Below, piece after piece: positions 11,460 through 21,850 of a stretch of DNA of 64,000 bases. A program made the position numbers and the translations under genes. Within the stretch, counting starts at the first letter, position 1, and every line of letters starts with the position of its first letter. Source of the stretch: Cymbidium sinense (Eukaryota > Streptophyta > Magnoliopsida > Asparagales > Orchidaceae); contig CM038225.1 in assembly GCA_021442155.1 (NCBI GenBank), positions 86,316,925 through 86,380,924 of the forward strand, given 5' to 3'. The notes beneath the pieces are model-generated. The model was not told the DNA's origin and made no database searches. It saw nothing but the letters and a program-made list of their open reading frames with translations.

Positions 11460-12210
11460 AACATCTCAACCTAAATCATTCGGATGTATGGGGACCATCC
11501 CCAACACCTTCATTACATGGATACAAATATTACGTTATCTTTATTGATGATCACTCACGATTCACTTGGTTGTTCACTTTAACATATAAATATGAAGTTG
11601 CTTCAAAATTTCAACAACTACATAAAATGATACGGACACACTTCTCTAAGTCATCAAAACCCTTTGCTTAGATGAAGGTGAATTCATATCCAATGCCTTC
11701 CAAACTTACCTTACTTCCCACGGTATCACTCACCAACGCAGCTACCCAATACTTGAACAAAATGGAGTTGTCGAAGGAAACATAGACATATTATCGAGGT
11801 AATATGAACTCTTCTTCAAGCAGCAAACCTACCACAGCAATTATGGGCTGATGCTGCCCTAACAGCCACTCACCTCATTAACCGACTCCCCACCAAATAT
11901 CTCTCCCTCAAATCACCTAACAAAATCCTCTATAGAAAATTACCAGACTACACTCAACTCAAAGTCTTTGGCTCAACTTGCTTTCCCTGGCATCAATCCC
12001 CGACTACTAACAAACTCTCTCCAAAAGCACCCTTTGCATCTTCCTCGGCTACTCACAGCATCACAAAGGCTATAGATGTTACAACCCCATCAACAGTAGA
12101 ATATTGATTTTAAGACACGTCATCTTCCAAGAAACACACTTCCCATACATGCTACCTCAAACAACCCACACACCTTCTCCTATTGTGCCACCATTGCTAC
12201 TAACACCTAC
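11460..12210 (+). pseudogene. Copia integrase core, broken
   Basis: 'SDVWGPSP' and 'YYVIFIDDHSRFTWLF' (about 11481-11580) mark the start of the DDE integrase core with its first catalytic Asp. 'LEQNGVVE' (about 11752-11775) carries the conserved glutamate region. The frame is lost around 11665-11700 and again after 11780. The integrase C-terminal 'FLGYSQHHKGYRCYNP' block is readable around 12037-12090. Confidence 0.82.
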
Positions 12211-12235
12211 TTCATGATCCCACCTTAAATAATCT

Positions 12236-13030
12236 ATGCAAAACACAACATCCATACCTACTGAGCTATCCCTAACAAGCACCAACTCACACAGACTGCA
12301 ACCATCTCTTACACCTCCGACTCACCCACCCCCTCAACCTAAACACCCAATGAAAACTAGACTCCAAATCGGCCACTCGAAACCAAAGATTGTTCTAGAC
12401 CTTTTACACCATCACCCTCCACCCGATCCTACCAAGTACACCCTCAATACAATGGCGCAGTTATGTCAGGAGTTTCACGCTCTTCAACAACAAGCAACAT
12501 TGATACTTGTCCCTCCACCCACTAATCAAACCATAATCGGCTGCAAATGGACCTTCAAGACCAAACTTCACTCCGACAGGCCCATAGCTCGTTACAAAGA
12601 TCGACTAGTCGCACAAGGATTCAAACAAGAATATGGAATTCATTACCTTGAAACCTTAAGTCCAGTTGCCAAAAAGCCAACTATCCGCCTCTTACTCACA
12701 ATTGCTCTTCAACATCAATGGACCAGTCAGCAGCTAGATGTCTCAAACGCGTTCCTCCACGGCTCCCTCCAGGACACAATCTATATGACTAAACCACCAG
12801 GCTTCTCCGACTCTCAATTCTCACATCATGTATGCCTTCTTCGTAAAGCCATCTACGGTCTCAAACAGCCCCCCAGGCAGTGGTATTCCACATTCACCCA
12901 GCACCTCAAACAACAAGGGTTCACTGCCAGACAGACCCCGCCCTCTTCATCTACACATTTCATGGAGCTCGCATCTATCTTCTTCTCTATGTGGAAGAAA
13001 TCCTCATCACGGGCAACAAACCTCAGGTGA
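12236..13030 (+). pseudogene. Copia reverse transcriptase, frame-broken, YVEE active site
   Basis: The long frame contains the N-terminal RT blocks 'IGCKWTFKTKLHSD', 'YKDRLVAQGFKQEYGI', 'LSPVAKKPTIRLLL', 'QLDVSNAFLHGSLQ' and 'LLRKAIYGLKQPPRQWY'. The catalytic motif is in another frame at 12988-12999 and reads Y-V-E-E where copia RTs have Y-V-D-D, so both metal-binding aspartates are replaced by glutamate. A frameshift lies near 12935-12960. Confidence 0.9.
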
Positions 13031-13037
13031 ACTCCTC

Positions 13038-13952
13038 CATTCTTTAACAACTTAGTGCCGCATTTAATTTTAAGGACCTCGGGCACATCTCTACATTCCT
13101 CAGAATCCAAATTCACAAAGCAGACCACAAGCTCCTCCTAACACAAACTTCATGCATCCACCAACTCCTGAACTGCTCCGGTATGTCATCATGCAAGCTT
13201 GCGCCAACTCCCATCTCCAACCGGAACCCAACCTTCCCATCCCAAACAGAAACTTCCCCTGGCCCCTCAGAATACAGGCACCTAGTCGGCTCTCTTCAGT
13301 TCCTTACAATCATAAGGTTGGACATTGCCTTCGCTATCAATCAGTTGTGCCACACATGCATCACTCGCTTAACCTCCATTTCCAACTCCTCAAACACGTA
13401 CTGCTCTACCTTCAGGGAACACCCAACTATGGCCGCCCAATAGTACTCGGAGATCTCCAACTCCACTCTTACTCCGACTCTAACTGGGCTGGAAATCCTG
13501 CTGATCGTCGCTCTACTACTGGCTTCTGCACCTTCCTCGGATCTACTCTCATCTCCTGGAAAGTCCAGAAACAAAAAACAGTAGCTCACTCATCAATCGA
13601 AGCCGAATATAGAGCACTGGCAGCAGCTATAATAGACATCATCTGGCTCCGTCAGTTAGCACATGAATTTGGGGTCCCTACAACACAACCAACACCTCTT
13701 CACTGCGATAACACATCAGCCATGGCTATTTCCACCAATCCCATCTTCCATGCAAGGACAAAGCACATCGAGATCGATTACCACTTAGTGCGCGATCACA
13801 TTGCTGCCAACGAACTTCAAGTTCGCCATATCTCCACTGAAGATCAAATTGCCGACATCCTAACCAAAGCCCTACCTACCCGTCGCTTCCTCCTACCACA
13901 TTCCAACCTCACAGTCCAACAACTAGACCATTCGGTTGAGGGGCGCTCATAA
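13038..13952 (+). pseudogene. Copia RT connection and RNase H domain
   Basis: 13050-13440 contains the RT thumb/connection in alternating frames ('FKDLGHISTFLRIQIHK', 'EYRHLVGSLQFLTIIRLDIAFAI'). From about 13380 to the TAA at 13950-13952 one frame is open and carries the whole RNase H domain: 'SYSDSNWAGNPADRRSTTG', 'HSSIEAEYRALAAA', 'LHCDNTSAMAIS' and 'KHIEIDYHLVRD', with the acidic residues (D of SDSNWAG, E of EAEY, D of CDN) present. This is the best-preserved domain of the element, but it has no start of its own. Confidence 0.9.
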
Positions 13953-14246
13953 CAACCTGCAACTTTCCACTCCTATGCTCAGTCCATGCGGTTACATAAC
14001 ACGCGCATTTCATCTCAGCCACTAGCTCTCAACTAACCTCACTATCACCGTTGGATCAGCTCACTCCATGCGCCTCACATGACCTCAGCAAGTCTATAAA
14101 ATTCCATACATCCTGTAACAAGTTTGATATACAACGAAAGGAAGGTTTCACTTGAAAAAATGCTTGCTTCACCTCTACTCTTCATTTCATGTAAGTAAAC
14201 TCTCTTCCAGGCATGAAGCTTACTGCTCCTCTCCGCTTGGTCTTTA
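13947..14246 (+). repeat. Copia 3' LTR (300 bp)
   Basis: It starts TCATAACAACCTGC after the purine-rich GAGGGGCGC and ends CTTGGTCTTTA. It pairs base for base with the 5' LTR apart from scattered substitutions, and is followed by the right ATTCA duplication at 14247-14251. Confidence 0.95.
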
Positions 14247-14251
14247 ATTCA
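14247..14251. repeat. Target-site duplication, right (ATTCA)
   Basis: It matches 9457-9461. Removing the element and one ATTCA rejoins the AGO4-like exon, although a few extra bases remain before the 'GPLPRIYTV' block. Confidence 0.8.
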
Positions 14252-15945
14252 TAAATCATAATAGGTCCTCTACCTCGGATCTACACTGTGTTCACTGTTA
14301 TAATTGAAAATATTCCATCAACAAAGTAAATTTTGGGTTATGTTTTTTTCTTTGAAATTCCTGTTCTGCTATTTTATTCTTGTTCATGTAGATTGATTCT
14401 TATCAACGTATTTTATTTTCATGTGGAACTCAGATCATCTAGAAATGAGAGTCTTGGTGGAAATGATGGCGATCTTGATGAAAGAGACAACAAGTGCACT
14501 AGGCAAACCTATCAAGCAAAAACCATTAAAGTTGAGCTTAGGTTTGCTGTGAAAATTCCCATGCAATACATAGTCCCGGCTTCAAATGGTGAAGAGACTG
14601 AAAACACTTTAAAAGCATTGAGAGTTCTAGATATCAATCTAAGGTAGCACGCAACAAAGCAGTATGCATTACGAAGTGATGATATTTTCTTAACCTCGAA
14701 ATTTACATTTGAATGACAGTATCTATTTCATTTTTTCAAAGGTTGTCTCCTAGTTCGCCAGTCTATTTTTCGTGATAACCAGGGCAATTTTCACAGATTT
14801 GGGTGGCAGTTTGATCAGTTGTAAAGGCTTTCATTCAAGTTTTCGTTTGTACAGGGTGTCCTTTTATTAAACGTTGGTAAGCTCCTTATCACTCCATCAA
14901 TCGATGCTATTTTTTTGTTACTCACTTAATATTTTTCATAGTTGTATATTTGAACTATGTTGTTCATGCAGATGTTTCTACTACCTTGATTGTCAGACCA
15001 GAACTAGTAGTTAACTTTCTTATCTCCAACCAAAATGTGAAGAAACCTTTTCAGATTGACTGGAAAAAGTAAGTTAAGGGACTTTAATGCAATCTCACAT
15101 AATGGAAACTTACTTGGTTTCTTAATATTGATCAATGCGTTGCATTTATTTTTTTCTTTGGCATATAAAGTGGTGATTTGGTGCTTGCCATGTTTATACT
15201 GGAGAATTCGATACTGAAAAATTTACGGATAAATATAAGAAACATGGAGCACAAAATTTTTGGTTTGACTTAGCTTCCTTGCAACAAGCAAATGTATGAT
15301 TTCTTCTTTTGATTTTTTTTTTTTTGTTTCAAAAATAAATTGCCTTTGTTTTTATTCTAACTACTAAATTATGATCATACCCTTCTATTTATAAAAATAA
15401 AGTCCTAAGTTTACTGCATTTCGTTCATCCAAAATATTTTTTTTCTTGGATAACCTTCACATACATTTAATTGCTTTGTTTTGCTCATCTTATGTGAGCT
15501 TGTTTTTTAATCAAACATGTAGGTTAATATTCAAGCCAGGCGGTGGGGATAATGCCAAAGAGATAACTGTGCATGATTACCATGTGAAATATCGTGGCAC
15601 ACCATTGAGTTATTATGAGCAACTCCCATGGATTATCGTTGGGAAACCTAAGCGACCTAGTTACTTCCCGATAGAGATTTGTTTTAGCACATTTATTTTG
15701 ATTTCAGGCCCATGTATTTTTTTAATGCAATTTATTTCTCATGCTTACGAACATAAATTTTGTATTTGCAATGTTAGCTTTGCGAACTGGTGCCTTTGCA
15801 AAGAAATAAAAATGCAATGATGCTTCAACAACGAGCTTCTCTTGTGGAGAAATGAAGGCAGAAGCCTAGAGATAGAATATTGTTAATAACTAATGTGTAT
15901 TCTGTAGAATTTTTCAATACGTTGTTAACATAAACCAATTTTTAA

Positions 15946-16198
15946 GGGCTTGTTTGGGATCAATTTTATTTTATGTTTTTATGTTATATTCAAAACAGGT
16001 TTGTTTAATGTATTTTTTAAGTTCCTATGTTTTAATTTTTTTTAAATAAATAATATTATTTTTAAAGACACTCAAAATAATATTTATATATTTTAAGTGT
16101 TTTTAAAAATAACTATTACTATCAAATATATTTTATTTTGAAACAAAATAAAAAGATAAAATAAAAAATAAAAGATAAAATTGATCCTGAATGGCCCC
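15946..16198 (+). mobile_element. Tourist-like MITE in AGO4 intron (copy B)
   Basis: This 253-bp element has ends GGGCTTGTTTGGGATCAATT and, on the complementary strand, GGGGCCATTCAGGATCAATT. It is flanked by TAA at 15943-15945 and 16199-16201. It occupies the same intron position as 6493-6751 in copy A, so it inserted before the AGO4 duplication. Confidence 0.75.
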
Positions 16199-17359
16199 TA
16201 AATATTTCAATTAATCCTTTCTTCATTATTTGTTGTTATGCCTTAAAAAATAACAAGCATGTTTCTAGTTCTACGTTACAATCATGTGGAGTTTTCATTA
16301 ATAGCAACTTCGTTCAAGTTGAGGTCGTGTTTTACAACCACCTAAGGTTTACTTAATCAAAATTTTTTTTTTTAGTATTTGATATTATTATTTCTATGGA
16401 TCTAGTATATTATTCACTATAACTTACTTCCATGTTTTGTTTTTTGGAAAAATATGGTTCATTCTCTGTAAAGCATTGCTTGATGCATTCTTTGTTGATT
16501 GAAGGTTATGCTTTGGTTTTTCTCTTGGTGCAGCTTATAGTTGGAAATGGTGAAGAGTTTATACCAACAAATGGCCACTGGAATTTGATTAACAAGGTTC
16601 TTGAATCTTCACTCATTCATAGTAGTTCATTCTACAAAAGGATGCACTTCTTACTTCTAGGATTTGTTTATCTCTTTTCGTAGAAATTTATCACACCAAC
16701 TAAAGTGGAGTGATGAGCTATTGTGAATTTCTCTACTCCATGCGGCACAAATAGTCTCATAAATTACCTAATTATATGCGGAGGCATGAGAGAAATTATA
16801 TTTTCATATTAGTTTATAGTTTTTGAACGTTGGGATTTTGAATTTATCAAGTGTCTAAATGACTCTTTTTCAATTAAATGGCAGTCTGTTGAACAACCAC
16901 TTGCTATTTTAGAGGAAAATTCTTCTATGAGGATAGCTCCTCCTCAAGAAAGGGTGCAAGATATGTTTGGTCAAATGAGGACAAACCTTTCTTCAAATCT
17001 GAAATTTCTTCTTTGGCTTGTAGAGAGAAAGTATTCCATAATCTATGGTATGGATCATGCAACTTTGGAAAGTGCATATTATTTTAAGTTGTTAAATTTG
17101 TTTGATTGGTGGACATACTATGTATCCTATTGGTCCTTGGAAGAGGTTGTGTCTTCTAGAATTATGCTTTGTGCCATAATGCATGGCACCTGCAAGAGTC
17201 AATGACCAGCTTTTAACAAATGTGCAGTCATTCGAGAAACTATACTTTTATATGGGTTCACATGCAGTAATGATTGTAAAATTTAAAATATTTTTTAATA
17301 TAGTCATATATTCATCTTTTTATTACATTAATTTTGGTTATATGGATTGGCACTCTTTA

Positions 17360-17719
17360 GGATTTATTTGAGATCATTTTATTTTATTTTATGTTTTTTA
17401 ATATGTTTATTTGGTGTGATTTTCATTTTTTTTATTTAAAAAATATTGCATCATTTTTAAAAACACTCAAATATGTTTTATTTAAGTGTTTTAAAATACT
17501 TATCACAATCAAAAATATTTTATTTTGAAAAAAATATATACAACAACAAATCTTTATCTCATTATATGGGATATGCTACATAAATATTTGTTCTTCATTG
17601 TGCCCTATTAAGTGTTAAATTTTCATTTGATTCTAATAAAATGAGGTCATTTTAACTAAAACATAAACAAAATAAAAATATATATTATATAAGAAAATAA
17701 AATTGATTCCAAACAAACC
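17360..17719 (+). mobile_element. Second Tourist-like MITE in AGO4 copy B, interrupted
   Basis: It has the same family of ends as 15946-16198 (left GGATTTATTTGAGATCATTT, right complement GGTTTGTTTGGAATCAATTT) and is flanked by TTA on both sides (17357-17359 and 17720-17722). It is longer than the others because it holds an insert at 17541-17674. It lies in the region that replaced the PIWI core. Confidence 0.65.
17541..17674 (-). mobile_element. SINE or RTE 3'-tail fragment nested in MITE
   Basis: It begins CAACAACAAA followed by a decayed version of the 'ccttatcccacta-gtgggatcggctacat' sequence shared by plant RTE LINE 3' ends and Au-type SINEs in antisense. The putative duplication AAAATATATA flanks it at 17531-17540 and 17675-17684, but that sequence is low-complexity. 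At 134 bp it has no coding capacity. Confidence 0.55.
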
Positions 17720-19166
17720 TTAAATCATTGCATGTTGAATTTTTGTTTTCTATTATTTTTTTTTTCTTTCTAGGGAACAAGACGACCAACTCATTATCAT
17801 ATTTGATATGATGAGAATAATTTGAATCTTGATGGTCTTCAAGAGCTTGTGCATTCACTTTCTTATGTGTTTGTTTTGCTCATTCAAAATCATAATTTTT
17901 TTTCATTAGTATATTTACTTAATGAATACAAATACTAAATTTATAGGATTCTTCAACTTTTTTCAGATATCAAAGAAGCACTACTACAATATCAATTGGT
18001 ATGCTTCATGCACATCTTATAATGTTACTGGAAATCATTTTAGTTTCAAGAATTGAGATATTTTCAATATTAATTATTTTATAGAACTTGTGAAAATCGT
18101 AGGTGTTACATTCTATTTGTTTTTTCATGTCCAAACAATCACTTGTATTTCCATCAAATATTTTGATTACTTAAATGTAGTGCAATGATGAATATTTATT
18201 TATTTTATTACTTTGTTGAATGTTTCGATGCTTAACGCAAGGATAATTATGCTACTAAACTCCAAAGAAAATGCTTTTGAGTTCAAATTATTGAGATATT
18301 TGAGTCTTAATTTTAGTCTTAAATTTCTAATAATTGAAAACTACATTGGTGCAAAAATTTTAAATGAATAGCTCTTACTCCTAGGTTTATATATTTTTAA
18401 AATAAAAAATAGATTTGATAATAGTGTATTATTCTCATTTTTAATCTCTATTCACTCCATAATTATTAATAAGTGATATTAAAATTGATTGTTTAGTTTT
18501 AAACAAATGTTTAATATTATTATGTAGGTCTCATGAGTCATTAGTACCTTTTACCATGGTTGACTTAACATGTAAGAGAGGGTGACTCCTACAGTAGTTG
18601 ATGATTTTCAAAAAAATTCATTTTAGAGGGACTAATTATTGATATGGAGAGCTTGCTAAGTTGAGTAACCTTCAAATTATTGATTTGTGGATCAAATGAT
18701 GGAGAGATTATCAAATCAAATTGATTTATGAGTTAATTTTACATATTGAAGGAATTTTCTTATTTGTTTTCATGCTTCTTCTATCATTTCAAATTTGTCT
18801 ACTAATCTGATTTTTTAAAATTTTTCTTCAATGGCACCAATCTACTATGCCCATCTTGCATCGTCACAAGACATATCTTCAATATTTATGAATTGGTGTA
18901 CTATTTTTTTAAGGAAAATAAATGTACGTCAGTTCGTAAATATTGAGGATATATCTGAAACATCATCAGGTCAAGGAGAAACTGCATCATCAATACCAGA
19001 GCTCCCTATACTCCATGAGAATGTTAGGAGCTCCAAGTTCTTCTCTTAAATTAGCTTTTAAAAGTTTAATATACCTTTTTAGGTACTTTTTAGGTACCAA
19101 AAAATGCTATATACATAAATATCAAACTTAAACTATTAGATAAGTAAACGCATAAGAATTGTATGG

Positions 19167-19171
19167 TATAT
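19167..19171. repeat. Putative target-site duplication, left (TATAT)
   Basis: TATAT precedes the TGTTGATC start and recurs after the 3' LTR end at 48274-48278, where it merges into a longer TA microsatellite. Chance agreement is possible in such AT-rich sequence. Confidence 0.45.
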
Positions 19172-21597
19172 TGTTGATCACACTTTTGGAGTGAGCTCTC
19201 AACCTCCTCTTTTTAGACTTAGGACTCTTCTAGACACTAAGATTTTCTTAGTCATAAGACAAATCTAGTGATTAGGTGAACACTTAACCTAAGCCTAGAG
19301 ACTTAGAAAGGTTAATCATAGAATTAGGTCATACCTTAAGACTTAAGGAAATCACCTATCCTATAGCCTAAACCCACTTCATATACACCTTCTCAAATCG
19401 AACCCAGATTCAAATCTCAAACCAAACCTCAAATTCAAATTCAAATTCCAAATCTAATTCCAAATTTGACTCCAAATGATTGAAACCCAAGATCAAGTCA
19501 AATCAAAATCCTTCCTAAGACTAATGATTTATCTTATGGATTTAGCCTTAGCCAAATCCAAATCAATCCTAATTCAATTAATTTTTTCAAAGATCAATTC
19601 AACCCCTCGATCAATTTATCAAATTCAAACTCAAAGTCAACTTCAAACCATAATCTAAACCTAAATCCAAACCCTTAAGCCAATTGCATGGACTTAGTAA
19701 AATCCTATCCAAATCAACTCGAAACAAATAAATTTTCTCTTGAATCAATCACTCATTCAATTATCTATCCAAATATAAATGAAACCTACAATCATCAAAT
19801 CAAATCAAAGCCAACCCAACTCAAACCCAACCTAGCCCTTTTGACTTGAAAATTTCAAATGAGCCAAAATTCTTTATACTCCAAATTGATTGCCGTTGAA
19901 TTTATATTTCAATTCATGGCTCATATATAAGTTCAACTAAACTCGAATCAAATCAAAACTAAACCAATTGACTCATTTAGATCTACTTGACCCAAAGTGG
20001 CCTAAAAGATTCATTTGAGTGAACTTTCAATCCAACCCAAATTAGATCACCAAAACTTTTCACCATGATTGTTGATCACCCTAGGATGATCAATTGCAAT
20101 CAATTAGGTCAAACCAAGTCAACTTAGTCATTTGACCAAGTCAACCCTTAGCCCAATTGAACCAAAACTAGCCAAAACTCATCCTACATCATATTGATTG
20201 AATCCACTGATTGGAATCAATCCAAAATCAATATTTTAATATGACTTGACCACCAATTGAGCCAAACCAAGCCCAATTGGCCATTCGATCGAAGTTGACC
20301 CAAATTGGCCTAAATGACCAAATTGGGTCAAATCATTATCTAACCCAAATTGATTGCAACCAATGGCTCAAGTTCATTCCAAATTGATTATTGAACTTGA
20401 CCAAAGTCATAATTGAGCTTAGTTTGACCAATTGGTCACCTTGACCCAACCTAGCCCAAATTAACCTAAAGGTCAAATTAGCCAAAATTCAAATTAAATC
20501 TAAATTGACTCAAACCAAAGACCACATTCATCTTCAATTAGCAATTGAACATGAATCAACCCATAACCCAAATCAATTTGGCCAATTTTGGTCAAATTGG
20601 TCAACTTGACTCATTTGATTCCAAATGAGCCAAAATCAATTCTAAGCCAAATTAAATCAAATTGATAATACCAAAATACTTCAAATTATTATTTGAACCT
20701 AACATTAGCCTTGGTTTGACCCAATTTGATATATTGGTCAACCTAACCCGATATGACCCAATATGATTCATATGATCAAATTGAGCCAAATCCTTTGAAA
20801 CCAAGCCATAACCCATTGGAGGCTGATCAAACATGACCCAAACCCATTTGAGATCAGGCCAAAATCAACCCAACCCAATTAAATCTATCATGGATTCTCC
20901 CTCACATAGGATTTCACCCAACCTCATTTAATTCTCCCCATCACATGCATTCAACTCCTCCCCAACATTTGCATTCAATGGAGCTAATCATATGGCATAA
21001 AATGAAGACTTTGGGAACTAAATCCAAAGTTTTCAATCAAGCCATCATCCATCCCAACCACCCTAAGTCAAATGACAACACTTTGGAGCCAAAATTTTTA
21101 AAAAAATGTGAATTTTTGGCCACATTAAAACCAAGAGAGTTAGAAGCAGCAAAGGTGATTCTATTCCTCTTATTTTCATCCCTTAGGGTTCCCAAAGCAA
21201 CTAGCCACCACTTCCCCACTTCTCTTAAGTCAAAAAAAATCAAAATGGGGTGGATTCCAGTAAGGAAACAGCAAGCACCAGAAGATACATCATTTTGAAG
21301 TGAATGTGAAGGCTACACTCATTCCAAAGCTTCCTCTTGCACCTAAGAGCTTGCTCGGATCTTTGCTGTAGCCAGAAACCATCCCCGGTGAGGTAATTTC
21401 ACCAAATTTTAACCAACCTTAGGAATTTTTATTTGTCTGAATTCTTGCATGATTTTTAGGAATTTTAAATACATTTTTCATTGCATTTAGTCCTAATACA
21501 AAGAGAGAGATTTTTAGGTGAAAATCACCATAAAAATGAGCCAAATCGGATGAAATTTGGTTCAAAATCACAAAAAATCCCATCGGATGAATATTAC

Positions 21598-21850
21598 CGG
21601 ATTTCAACCATCCGATCCGCCGTTGAGGATCGAGATCTCATCATCGATTGAATGGCGATTGGATCGCGATCATGCGGTCCAGATCACACGGATCAATTTG
21701 AACATCCGATCCGCGATCAAACGATCTGCGCCGATCATTCCGCGATCCCACGCGTGCATGTTTCTCACTCATTATTCGGACGCGCGCAACGCCGTCGCGT
21801 GCAATGGCGATGGTGCTTTCATCCATGGCACGCATTTAACACATCTTCGC
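21598..21850 (+). promoter_or_regulatory. CpG/GATC-rich module within giant LTR
   Basis: About 250 bp is unusually rich in CG and GATC (GGATCGCGATCATGCGGTCC, GATCCGCGATC, CCACGCGTGCATG) inside an otherwise AT-rich LTR. A related module sits at the same relative place in the 3' LTR (42058-42300) and in LTR copy 3 (about 56690-56990). A regulatory role is inference only. The overlapping short frames on both strands are side effects of the base composition. Confidence 0.35.

Larger units (their letters stand above)
9462..14246 (+). mobile_element. Ty1/copia LTR retrotransposon inserted in AGO4-like copy B
   Basis: This is a 4,785-bp element with two 300-bp LTRs, a PBS complementary to initiator tRNA-Met abutting the 5' LTR, gag, and pol in the copia order (protease, integrase, RT, RNase H), then a short purine-rich stretch before the 3' LTR. 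The target duplication ATTCA is perfect. Both LTRs start TC rather than TG. Coding regions are broken by stops and frameshifts, the RT active site reads YVEE and the protease motif is altered, so it is non-autonomous now. It lies inside the N-terminal exon of AGO4-like copy B and post-dates that gene copy. The LTRs are very similar to each other, with about a dozen differences visible over 300 bp. Confidence 0.95.
9091..19046 (+). pseudogene. AGO4-clade Argonaute pseudogene, copy B (split by copia, PIWI core missing)
   Basis: Recognisable AGO4 blocks run in order: 'MARPGVVRKGKSISLLTNHFK' (about 9158-9220, preceded by in-frame TAA and no ATG), 'VNLKYEDDQPVVGKVISRKVID' (about 9325-9390) to 'DADKTLF' (to 9456), then after the copia element 'GPLPRIYTVFTVIIEN' (about 14262-14310), 'KTIKVELRFAVKIPMQYIV' (about 14520-14640), 'DVSTTLIVRPELVV' (about 14970-15020), PAZ 'KEITVHDYHVKYRGTPL' and 'VGKPKRPSYFPIE' (about 15555-15676), 'NGEEFIPTNGHWNLINK' (about 16545-16597), 'RIAPPQERVQDMF' (about 16927-16970), 'GPWKR' and 'APARVNDQLLTNV' (17132-17224), then a jump to 'GTRRPTHYH' and 'LQELVHSLSYV' (17775-17866), 'YQRSTTTIS' (about 17968-17999) and the C-terminus 'APIYYAHLASSQ' to 'PELPILHENVRSSKFFS' (18833-19046, TAA). 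The PIWI core with the catalytic residues is missing between 17225 and 17774. Several splice acceptors are lost and nonsense codons are present (for example TAG near 14647 and TGA near 15852). It is inactive as a slicer. Confidence 0.9.

Noticed and set aside
18831..19049. Separate small gene starting at an ATG-like position
   Set aside because: Its protein is the C-terminal exon of AGO4 copy B. The apparent start is inside the former splice acceptor.
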